The notes beneath the pieces were generated by a model that saw only the letters and a list, made by a program, of their open reading frames with translations, was not told where the DNA came from and ran no database searches. From contig JAYKKT010000080.1 of the NCBI GenBank assembly GCA_036023115.1, positions 11,091,501 through 11,155,500 of the forward strand: DNA of 64,000 bases. The letters run 5' to 3'. Positions 55,441 through 64,000 of the stretch are shown here, one piece after another. How positions within the stretch are numbered: position 1 is the stretch's first letter; every line of letters starts with the position of its first letter. The stretch comes from Brasenia schreberi (Eukaryota; Streptophyta; Magnoliopsida; Nymphaeales; Cabombaceae). The translations under genes and the position numbers were made by a program.

Positions 55441-58400
55441 TCATGTTGTTCTGACTCTGCAAACCCTGTTCTTGATATCTCTGATTATTTCATCTCCGAT
55501 TGTGGTCATTTCTTCAATTACCTTTATGCAGGGTTTATCCTTTGCTTTCAACTCCCCATATGCATCTGTGAATGCTGCAATCACTTTCCTCTGATTGTCC
55601 ATGATGTCTTCGTCTTGAACATTGCATAGGACTGTAATCAATCTGGACAATGCATCTGCAATTACATTTTCCTTTCCGTCCAGGTGTTCGAAAGTGATTT
55701 TGATGCCTAACCCTGTAATAAAATCGGTAAAGGCTACCCATCTTACCCTTGAGGGTTTGTTTTCATTAGATTTATTAAAGAAAGAGATGATCGCTTGGCA
55801 ATCTGTTCTAATAACCATCTCCTTTTGGTCCATGTAATAAATCTTTAAACTTTCTAAGCTGTTCATCACAGCAAAGATTTCGGCATCAATTGAAGATTTG
55901 GGTGGGTTGAACTTCCCACTGGCGTATGCACACGGTTTCTCCATTGTTCGGGGATCTAGTGGCATTGGTTTCCACTTGCATACTCCACCCCAACCGTCCA
56001 TACAGCCATCAGTTTCTAGGACAATTGCGGAACCTTCTGGAGGTATGGTTAGAGGCGGTAGCTTCTGTACCATATCCTTGATCTCATTGATTAGATTCCA
56101 GTCCTGCTTATTGAGCCGCTTTTCGCCATTCGGGCTCACCTTGCCATAGAGTGGTGCTAATAATCTTCCTAAGTTAGGTATAAAGCATCTTGCATAATTT
56201 AAAATACCTAACCAAGAACGTAATCCAGTTTTGGTCTCTAAATCAGCCTCCTGTTTAGATATTATCTTTTTGATAATATTTGGCTGAAGTGTTATTTCAC
56301 CATCTCCGATTATTGCACCGAGGAACTCAATCCTCTTGTGTCCAATTGCCATTTTTGTTGGACTGAGCACCAGTCCATGCATTTGAACTCTGTCGAGGAA
56401 TACGCGCAAGTGCTTTGCGTGAGCATCTTCATCCCTGGAGAAAACAAGGATATCATCAATGTAAACAGCTATGAATTCCTCTGTACCTCTGAAGACGTCA
56501 TCCATCTTTCTCTGGAAAACAGCTGGAGCGTTCTTCAGGCCAAATGGCATAACAAGCCATTCGAACAATCCCTGTGGGACCCAGAAAGCCGTAAGCGGGA
56601 TGGATTTTTCTTCCATCATGACTTGATGAAAACCCGACTTTAAGTCGAATTTTGAGTAAATTTTGCTGCCGGAGACCTTCTTGATGATAGAGTTTATTCC
56701 CGGAAGGGATATTGATCCTTCTCCGTGTTGTCATTAAGCCGCTTATAATTGAAGACCATTCTTTCTTTGCCATGTTTCACTTCTCCTGTTCTCGGGTCCT
56801 GAGTAGTTCCCGATTTGACAATAATGGCAACTGTGCGATGCTTGCTTTGGGATGGTCTAATTACCTTTAACTTTAATAGGGCTTCCACATGTTTCGCAAA
56901 AGACTCCTTAAGCTGTGGTGTTACCTGTTTTAATGGTCTGTCCTCAATAATGAAATCAGGATTTTTCAGAACTATCCTGCATTCAACTTTGTTCTTTGAC
57001 CAATGCTTCATGGGGTCTTCTCCGATATAACCAGCATTCGTTAATTTCTCTATGATTGAAGAGAACTTCTTCTGAAACGATGCTGAGTTAGAGCCTGCTG
57101 AGTATGCTACAGTTTCTTGAAGCTGTATATACTCCATGTCGCCGAGGTCTTCAAATCTTTCCACGATATGTGCTACGCGAACTTCTTGTCTCGTTTGTAT
57201 CGTGGTGACCTCTTTGTAGAAGGTGACAATATCACCTTCTATACGCATACCTCCCTGCATGCTGCGAATGAAGTTGCATCCGATAATCATCTGAACCTCT
57301 CCTCCAAGGTTCATTGGGAATGCGTAGGTGTAGGGGATCTTGAAATGATTGTCCCCTATCTGCATACGACCATATTTCAACTTCTTGTTGGCCGTTTGCT
57401 CTGAATTGATACCATTGAACTTAACAGCAAATGTATTTGGCTCTAGAGCACCTGCTGGTATGCTCTTTTCGTCCACGCAACATGTAGTTGCGCCGGTATC
57501 AAGAATTGCACGTACTGTAAATGGGGGAATACCGATGATGCTTAACTGAATATCAAGATTGTATAATCGGTTTTTGATGTATTTCCTCCTTTTCCCACCA
57601 CCTGGAGCTGCCTTCTCTGATGCTAGCTCCTTCTCCAAGACATGTACGCGCTCAAGTAAGGCGATGAATTCGCCTTCATCATCTGTTTGGCATTCATCTG
57701 GTTCCGAGATAGTTATGCCCGATGTTCTACCTCGGCCTCTTCCTCGTCCGCTGCTGCTGGTTGCTGCTGCTTTTCCTTTTCTCTTGTCTCCGAGACATAG
57801 TTCAGCGAACTCCTTCTGTAAAATGGGAAGTTGCTGTTCCGTGAATTTGTTTCGGAAATAGTCAATTTCTTTCTGCATACGAGTCATTTCTGACTCACAC
57901 CATAATATGTATTCAGAGAGCTGTTTGATCAGCGGCCTGAATTTCTGGTTGCTGTTCTCCGGTGCCTGCACAGGAAGAATAGGGATGTTAATGTTAAAAT
58001 AGTGTGGCCCACACATGGCACACACTACGGTCGAGCACTTGGGGCAATTCATCCGTGCCCTAATTGACGATGGCTGTTTGCAGCACGAACACGTTGGGTC
58101 ATTAATTGACTGGTGTAATAACCATTCATGTTCACAGCTCATCTGTTCTTGATCTAGGAGAATGCTTGGTCTGTAACTGCACCGTTTATCTTCTCCAAGC
58201 CTCCTAATCATGTTGACGCTGAGTGTCTGAAGCTCATGCTCCAGAAGCTCTTCCATTCCTTCATCCTCAGAGATTGAGAATATAGCGTCACTATCTTGTT
58301 CGCCATCGTCTACGCTGACGATGTCGTATTCTTCTGGGAGTTCTAACCCTTGAAAAATTGCCGTCCTCTTTTGGGACCTCCTGTCACTTGGGCACTCCCT

Positions 58401-58443
58401 TGCAAAATGGCCTTCCTCGCCACAGAGATAACATTTACATTTA
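55441..58443 (-). pseudogene. EPRV polyprotein 3' part (segment III), frameshifted
   Basis: Knuckle-proximal region to CRVRTT-stop. One A is missing near 56,708 (GGGATATTG versus GGGAATATTG), splitting it into 58,256-56,694 (Cys-rich motif and protease, into early RT) and 56,619-55,441 (RT catalytic box and RNase H). Confidence 0.9.
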
Positions 58444-59033
58444 CAGCCTGCTTGTGACTAGGTATGGATGAAAATACTAGCAGAATTTCCTAGTGAGGTC
58501 GTTCTAGAGATAACATGGACGTTGATTCTAAAGAAATAAAGTTCGATGATAACACGATATTGTCGACCGAAAAGATAGAGTTTCAAATCGATCAACATAC
58601 AAACAATGAAAGGAAATCAATCTTTATTGAAAACTATGAGAACTTACAAAGGAGAGGAGAGAGGGCAGAGCTCGGTTTGATCTAAACCTGGCCGATGCCT
58701 TCCCACTGAGGTTCGAGGGTCTTATATAGACGCCTCGGATGGTAACCTGTAGTACAGGTTACCTCTAACTGGTAGTACCGGTTGGTGCTAGTACTACATT
58801 ACGACAAAATGTACTACAATGCGACAAACAAACTTTCGGTGATTGTGGCCGACACAATGGCCCACAAAAAGTAAAAAGAAAAGGTGCGAACACGTCTCGC
58901 ACTCAAAAGTACAATTATTGCTAAAAGACAAAATTACTTTCGGTCGAAAAGTAAAACCACTACCTAAACAATGGGCGGTTCCGGTTTTCGTCCTTGTCCA
59001 TGGGTCCGCCACTTCCGCTTGTCTGCTTCTTGC
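58444..59033 (-). promoter_or_regulatory. EPRV promoter and poly(A) region, segment IV (no primer site)
   Basis: Dyad 58,742-58,762, TATA complement 58,721-58,730, AATAAA complement 58,623-58,628. The primer site and leader are absent: the region is joined directly to zinc-knuckle sequence of segment III. Confidence 0.83.
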
Positions 59034-62000
59034 TCATGTTGTTCTGACTCTGCAAACCCTGTTCTTGATATCTCTGATTATTTCATCTCCGATTGTGGTC
59101 ATTTCTTCAATTACCTTTATGCAGGGTTTATCCTTTGCTTTCAATTCCCCATATGCATCTGTGAATGCTGCAATCACTTTCCTCTGATTGTCCATGATGT
59201 CTTCGTCTTGAGCATTGCATAGGACTGTAATTAATCTGGACAATGCATCTGCAATTACATTTTCCTTTCCGTCCAGGTGTTCGAAAGTGATTTTGATGCC
59301 TAACCCTGTAATAAAATCGGTAAAGGCTACCCATCTTACCCTTGAGGGTTTGTTTTCATTAGATTTATTAAAGAAAGAGATGATTGCTTGGCAATCTGTT
59401 CTAATAACCATCTCCTTTTGGTCCATGTAATAAATCTTTAAACTTTCTAAGCTGTTCATCACAGCAAAGATTTCGGCATCAATTGAAGATTTGGGTGGGT
59501 TGAACTTCCCACTGGCGTATGCACACGGTTTCTCCATTGTTCGGGGGTCTAGTGGCATTGGTTTCCACTTGCATACTCCACCCCAACCGTCCATACAGCC
59601 ATCAGTTTCTAGGACAATTGCGGAACCTTCTGGAGGTATGGTTAGAGGCGGTAGCTTCTGTACCATATCCTTGATCTCATTGATTAGATTCCAGTCCTGC
59701 TTATTGAGCCGCTTTTCGCCATTCGGGCTCACCTTGCCATAGAGTGGTGCTAATAATCTTCCTAAGTTAGGTATAAAGCATCTTGCATAATTTAAAATAC
59801 CTAACCAAGAACGTAATCCAGTTTTGGTCTCTAAATCAGCCTCCTGTTTAGATATTATCTTTTTGATAATATTTGGCTGAAGTGTTATTTCACCATCTCC
59901 GATTATTGCACCGAGGAACTCAATCCTCTTGTGTCCAATTGCCATTTTTGTTGGACTGAGCACCAGTCCATGCATTTGAACTCTGTCGAGGAATACGCGC
60001 AAGTGCTTTGCGTGAGCATCTTCATCCCTGGAGAAAACAAGGATATCATCAATGTAAACAGCTATGAATTCCTCTGTACCTCTGAAGACGTCATCCATCT
60101 TTCTCTGGAAAACAGCTGGAGCGTTCTTCAGGCCAAATGGCATAACAAGCCATTCGAACAATCCCTGTGGGACCCAGAAAGCCGTAAGCGGGATGGATTT
60201 TTCTTCCATCATGACTTGATGAAAACCCGACTTTAAGTCGAATTTTGAGTAAATTTTGCTGCCGGAGACCTTCTTGATGATAGAGTTTATTCCCGGAAGG
60301 GAATATTGATCCTTCTCCGTGTTGTCATTAAGCCGCTTATAATTGAAGACCATTCTTTCTTTGCCATGTTTCACTTCTCCTGTTCTCGGGTCCTGAGTAG
60401 TTCCCGATTTGACAATAATGGCAACTGTGCGATGCTTGCTTTGGGATGGTCTAATTACCTTTAACTTTAATAGGGCTTCCACATGTTTCGCAAAAGACTC
60501 CTTAAGCTGTGGTGTTACCTGTTTTAATGGTCTGTCCTCAATAATGAAATCAGGATTTTTCAGAACTATCCTGCATTCAACTTTGTTCTTTGACCAATGC
60601 TTCATGGGGTCTTCTCCGATATAACCAGCATTCGTTAATTTCTCTATGATTGAAGAGAACTTCTTCTGAAACGATGCTGAGTTAGAGCCTGCTGAGTATG
60701 CTACAGTTTCTTGAAGCTGTATATACTCCATGTCGCCGAGGTCTTCAAATCTTTCCACGATATGTGCTACGCGAACTTCTTGTCTCGTTTGTATCGTGGT
60801 GACCTCTTTGTAGAAGGTGACAATATCACCTTCTATACGCATACCTCCCTGCATGCTGCGAATGAAGTTGCATCCGATAATCATCTGAACCTCTCCTCCA
60901 AGGTTCATTGGGAATGCGTAGGTGTAGGGGATCTTGAAATGATTGTCCCCTATCTGCATACGACCATATTTCAACTTCTTGTTGGCCGTTTGCTCTGAAT
61001 TGATACCATTGAACTTAACAGCAAATGTATTTGGCTCTAGAGCACCTGCTGGTATGCTCTTTTCGTCCACGCAACATGTAGTTGCGCCGGTATCAAGAAT
61101 TGCACGTACTGTAAATGGGGGAATACCGATGATGCTTAACTGAATATCAAGATTGTATAATCGGTTTTTGATGTATTTCCTCCTTTTCCCACCACCTGGA
61201 GCTGCCTTCTCTGATGCTAGCTCCTTCTCCAAGACATGTACGCGCTCAAGTAAGGCGATGAATTCGCCTTCATCATCTGTTTGGCATTCATCTGGTTCCG
61301 AGATAGTTATGCCCGATGTTCTACCTCGGCCTCTTCCTCGTCCGCTGCTGCTGGTTGCTGCTGCTTTTCCCTTTCTCTTGTCTCCGAGACATAGTTCAGC
61401 GAACTCCTTCTGTAAAATGGGAAGTTGCTGTTCCGTGAATTTGTTTCGGAAATAGTCAATTTCTTTCTGCATACGAGTCATTTCTGACTCACACCATAAT
61501 ATGTATTCAGAGAGCTGTTTGATCAGCGGCCTGAATTTCTGGTTGCTGTTCTCCGGTGCCTGCACAGGAAGAATAGGGATGTTAATGTTAAAATAGTGTG
61601 GCCCACACATGGCACACACTACGGTCGAGCACTTGGGGCAATTCATCCGTGCCCTAATTGACGATGGCTGTTTGCAGCACGAACACGTTGGGTCATTAAT
61701 TGACTGGTGTAATAACCATTCATGTTCACAGCTCATCTGTTCTTGATCTAGGAGAATGCTTGGTCTGTAACTGCACCGTTTATCTTCTCCAAGCCTCCTA
61801 ATCATGTTGACGCTGAGTGTCTGAAGCTCATGCTCCAGAAGCTCTTCCATTCCTTCATCCTCAGAGATTGAGAATATAGCGTCACTATCTTGTTCGCCAT
61901 CGTCTACGCTGACGATGTCGTATTCTTCTGGGAGTTCTAACCCTTGAAAAATTGCCGTCCTCTTTTGGGACCTCCTGTCACTTGGGCACTCCCTTGCAAA

Positions 62001-63320
62001 ATGGCCTTCCTCGCCACAGAGATAACATTTACATTTCTTGTTCTGTAAATGTTTTCGTTTCTCTACTCTAGCATGTGACGAATGTGGCTTTCCCTTATAG
62101 GTCGTCGTTCGCCGCAGGCCATACTTCCTCTTTGGCGACGACCTTGTTCTGTCATAGTAGCCAGTGATTGGAATCTGGCTACAGAAACTCAAATCCTTTA
62201 AAGAACGCTTGAACGCAGCGTCCTTGCATTCTTGCTCCAGGTATTTGTAAGTGAAGAATATCCTTACAGATACCCCAACGTCGCACTGTGGGTAATGTTC
62301 GTCAAAGGCCTTCTTTATCCTTGTGCCTAGATCTCCGGGCATTTTGGAAAAGAATTTTTCCGAGAGCTCGTTGTTAATCCACATTCTCCCGGACTTAGCT
62401 GCCAGCCTCATGTAGTCGTTACAGTACTGGAGTAAGTCTTTGACATTCCTACACGACAGCCTCTCAATATCTCTATAGGCTTGGTCTTGGGAGACTGTTG
62501 TTCCCTGCGTAGGATCTTCCAATGAGAAAACCAACCTGATTTTTGCTAGGATGTTGTTGGTTCCCTCCCTTCCATCAGCTGTGGCCACCAGATTATCATA
62601 TTCTGTTGTATACGCAGTTCTCCACGTGACCCAAATCAGCTTTTCCGTCTCCCCCATGAGGTTCTCGATGTATTCCGCCTTGTCCCGTCCGTCTGTGAAC
62701 CCCTTTTCTGAGACAAGGCGCCGGGTTATAGATTCCCAGCGGGAGAAAACTTCCTGGAAATTCCCTAGGTAATATGGTATTACCAACATGGCTCCTTGAG
62801 AATCCTGAGCTGAGGGCAAATTCCAGTGTTCGGAGTTGTTCGCCTTCTTGAATTTTACATTGCTCGTAGAAGGTGCATACTCCTGGACGATTTCAGGCCT
62901 TATGGGTCTGTTTATGCCCTGTGCAGGGGCATAGCCTGGCAAGTTCATTGGCAGATCGGTTAGCTCCGGGTTTGTATTAGTAACCCTTGAAGTTGCTGAT
63001 GATGATGCAGCTACCGTCTCTTTAAGTGCCATGAACGACGGGTAATCCAGATCCTCCTGGACTACGAATGCTTCCTCGGTATCCGGATTTGCGAATGGAT
63101 TGACGAAAGATTCGTCTGAATCCGGATATTCATCGAAGATCGGGGCTGCAGTTTCTATTTCTTCATTCTCATCTGCACCCCAGTCTGCGAGATGCCTGTA
63201 ATATGACATCTCATCTTCTTCTTCCTCATCTCCCTCCATTTCTGACAGGAAAAGGATTGTTTCTTGTCCTTCTTCGTCTGCCGGAGGTGCCGCTTCATAA
63301 GTTCTGAAGCTGACGGAAAT
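58444..63320 (-). mobile_element. Endogenous badnavirus-like pararetrovirus, segment IV
   Basis: Minus strand from the late movement/early capsid region (63,320) to the polyprotein stop (59,034) and through the promoter region to just short of the primer site. It is slightly more diverged than the others, with small changes in the promoter region (e.g. an extra A in CGAAAAGTAAAACC near 58,945) and near the gene end. Confidence 0.92.
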
Positions 63321-63941
63321 TACCTTTATGCAGGGTTTATCCTTTGCTTTCAACTCCCCATATGCATCTGTGAATGCTGCAATCACTTTCCTCTGATTGT
63401 CCATGATGTCTTCGTCTTGAACATTGCATAGGACTGTAATCAATCTGGACAATGCATCTGCAATTACATTTTCCTTTCCGTCCAGGTGTTCGAAAGTGAT
63501 TTTGATGCCTAACCCTGTAATAAAATCGGTAAAGGCTACCCATCTTACCCTTGAGGGTTTGTTTTCATTAGATTTATTAAAGAAAGAGATGATCGCTTGG
63601 CAATCTGTTCTAATAACCATCTCCTTTTGGTCCATGTAATAAATCTTTAAACTTTCTAAGCTGTTCATCACAGCAAAGATTTCGGCATCAATTGAAGATT
63701 TGGGTGGGTTGAACTTCCCACTGGCGTATGCACACGGTTTCTCCATTGTTCGGGGGTCTAGTGGCATTGGTTTCCACTTGCATACTCCACCCCAACCGTC
63801 CATACAGCCATCAGTTTCTAGGACAATTGCGGAACCTTCTGGAGGTATGGTTAGAGGCGGTAGCTTCTGTACCATATCCTTGATCTCATTGATTAGATTC
63901 CAGTCCTGCTTATTGAGCCGCTTTTCGCCATTCGGGCTCAC
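59034..63941 (-). CDS. EPRV chimeric polyprotein: RNase H tail fused in frame to capsid-PR-RT-RH
   Basis: An open frame of 1,635 codons across the IV/V junction. The first about 207 residues are RNase H from segment V (ETDGCMDGWGG to KDKPCIKVI). It continues in frame at ISVSFRTYEAAPPADEEG of segment IV and runs through capsid, both Cys-rich motifs, protease, RT and a second, complete RNase H to the stop. There are no stops or frameshifts. The movement-protein region and natural start are missing; the first ATG in the window is internal to segment V and the frame may extend beyond it. AATT is shared at the join. Fusion products of this kind have no known viral role. Confidence 0.85.
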   Translation of the reverse strand: MSPNGEKRLNKQDWNLINEIKDMVQKLPPLTIPPEGSAIVLETDGCMDGWGGVCKWKPMPLDPRTMEKPCAYASGKFNPPKSSIDAEIFAVMNSLESLKIYYMDQKEMVIRTDCQAIISFFNKSNENKPSRVRWVAFTDFITGLGIKITFEHLDGKENVIADALSRLITVLCNVQDEDIMDNQRKVIAAFTDAYGELKAKDKPCIKVISVSFRTYEAAPPADEEGQETILFLSEMEGDEEEEDEMSYYRHLADWGADENEEIETAAPIFDEYPDSDESFVNPFANPDTEEAFVVQEDLDYPSFMALKETVAASSSATSRVTNTNPELTDLPMNLPGYAPAQGINRPIRPEIVQEYAPSTSNVKFKKANNSEHWNLPSAQDSQGAMLVIPYYLGNFQEVFSRWESITRRLVSEKGFTDGRDKAEYIENLMGETEKLIWVTWRTAYTTEYDNLVATADGREGTNNILAKIRLVFSLEDPTQGTTVSQDQAYRDIERLSCRNVKDLLQYCNDYMRLAAKSGRMWINNELSEKFFSKMPGDLGTRIKKAFDEHYPQCDVGVSVRIFFTYKYLEQECKDAAFKRSLKDLSFCSQIPITGYYDRTRSSPKRKYGLRRTTTYKGKPHSSHARVEKRKHLQNKKCKCYLCGEEGHFARECPSDRRSQKRTAIFQGLELPEEYDIVSVDDGEQDSDAIFSISEDEGMEELLEHELQTLSVNMIRRLGEDKRCSYRPSILLDQEQMSCEHEWLLHQSINDPTCSCCKQPSSIRARMNCPKCSTVVCAMCGPHYFNINIPILPVQAPENSNQKFRPLIKQLSEYILWCESEMTRMQKEIDYFRNKFTEQQLPILQKEFAELCLGDKRKGKAAATSSSGRGRGRGRTSGITISEPDECQTDDEGEFIALLERVHVLEKELASEKAAPGGGKRRKYIKNRLYNLDIQLSIIGIPPFTVRAILDTGATTCCVDEKSIPAGALEPNTFAVKFNGINSEQTANKKLKYGRMQIGDNHFKIPYTYAFPMNLGGEVQMIIGCNFIRSMQGGMRIEGDIVTFYKEVTTIQTRQEVRVAHIVERFEDLGDMEYIQLQETVAYSAGSNSASFQKKFSSIIEKLTNAGYIGEDPMKHWSKNKVECRIVLKNPDFIIEDRPLKQVTPQLKESFAKHVEALLKLKVIRPSQSKHRTVAIIVKSGTTQDPRTGEVKHGKERMVFNYKRLNDNTEKDQYSLPGINSIIKKVSGSKIYSKFDLKSGFHQVMMEEKSIPLTAFWVPQGLFEWLVMPFGLKNAPAVFQRKMDDVFRGTEEFIAVYIDDILVFSRDEDAHAKHLRVFLDRVQMHGLVLSPTKMAIGHKRIEFLGAIIGDGEITLQPNIIKKIISKQEADLETKTGLRSWLGILNYARCFIPNLGRLLAPLYGKVSPNGEKRLNKQDWNLINEIKDMVQKLPPLTIPPEGSAIVLETDGCMDGWGGVCKWKPMPLDPRTMEKPCAYASGKFNPPKSSIDAEIFAVMNSLESLKIYYMDQKEMVIRTDCQAIISFFNKSNENKPSRVRWVAFTDFITGLGIKITFEHLDGKENVIADALSRLITVLCNAQDEDIMDNQRKVIAAFTDAYGELKAKDKPCIKVIEEMTTIGDEIIRDIKNRVCRVRTT

Positions 63942-64000
63942 CTTGCCATAGAGTGGTGCTAATAATCTTCCTAAGTTAGGTATAAAGCATCTTGCATAAT
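63321..64000 (-). mobile_element. Endogenous badnavirus-like pararetrovirus, segment V (continues past window)
   Basis: RNase H and the end of RT, minus strand, nearly identical to the same region of other segments. It is cut at its 3' end by the join to segment IV and by the window end on the other side. Confidence 0.9.

Larger units (their letters stand above)
54140..58443 (-). mobile_element. Endogenous badnavirus-like pararetrovirus, segment III
   Basis: Minus strand from the zinc knuckle (58,443) through protease, RT, RNase H, promoter region, primer site and P2-like ORF to codon 7 of the next polyprotein. The join with segment IV at 58,443/58,444 shows little or no shared sequence and fuses knuckle coding sequence to the region just upstream of a primer site. 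Confidence 0.92.

Noticed and set aside
39454..64000. A complete, intact viral genome copy in the window
   Set aside because: Every unit carries at least one truncation, inversion join or frameshift; no segment has promoter, primer site and all ORFs intact together.

Overview
This is nuclear DNA from a flowering plant. The evidence is spliced exons of a plant plastid BASS-family transporter, Ty1/copia elements primed by initiator tRNA-Met, an RTE-type LINE, plant hAT elements with DUF659-type transposases, and long-LTR non-autonomous elements carrying pieces of plant genes. On the right lies a large block of badnavirus-like endogenous pararetrovirus (EPRV). I cannot name the species. No prokaryotic, organellar, tRNA or CRISPR feature was seen.

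Layout. 1-5.4 kb holds decayed copia and small LTR-element fragments (minus strand), a 5S rRNA-like scrap and a LINE scrap. 5.6-7.8 kb is the only host-gene segment: five internal BASS-family exons on the plus strand, with first and last exons missing from the window. From 8.5 kb to 39.45 kb the sequence is a stack of nested transposons whose order can be read from target-site duplications (TSDs): E1 (8.5-10.85 kb, truncated); copia C (11.16-17.46 kb, +) holding LARD E2 (12,879-16,724, TSD CTTAT); copia A (+, from 17,460) with hAT1 in its LTR (17,695-20,829, TSD RTTATGGT); copia B (23,607-36,269, minus) inserted in copia A and itself holding an RTE LINE (24,142-27,136, TSD TAGGTT) and LARD E3 (31,897-36,107); then the rest of copia A and hAT2 (from 36,558), whose distal end is lost at the EPRV.

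The LARDs (E1, E2, E3) are related: about 305-330 bp LTRs with a strong hairpin, a polypurine tract, tandem or degenerate CAGCC..GGCTG hairpin units, and captured sequence. E2 carries a nearly complete intronless copy of replication protein A 14-kDa subunit (RPA3/RPA14, one in-frame stop) and an intronless piece of a KDM3/JMJ25-type histone H3K9 demethylase. E3 carries a hAT transposase scrap and an unidentified coding-like stretch.

39.45-64 kb is pararetrovirus in five segments: I (minus, 39,454-48,253), II (plus, 48,255-54,139), III (minus, 54,140-58,443), IV (minus, 58,444-63,320), V (minus, 63,321 to window end). The units are nearly identical and read as a circular genome of only about 6.45 kb: tRNA-Met primer site, short leader, P2-like ORF (142 aa), an approximately 1,722-aa polyprotein (movement, capsid, CX2CX4HX4C knuckle, the badnavirus-type CX2CX11CX2CX4CX2C motif, aspartic protease, RT, RNase H), then a promoter/poly(A) region. 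No room is left for a standard ORF1. Every copy is broken by truncation, inversion or frameshift. Segments I, II and III form multi-kilobase inverted repeats from which a read-through transcript could fold into dsRNA. There is no operon-like logic; the biology here is transposon layering, gene capture and viral integration.
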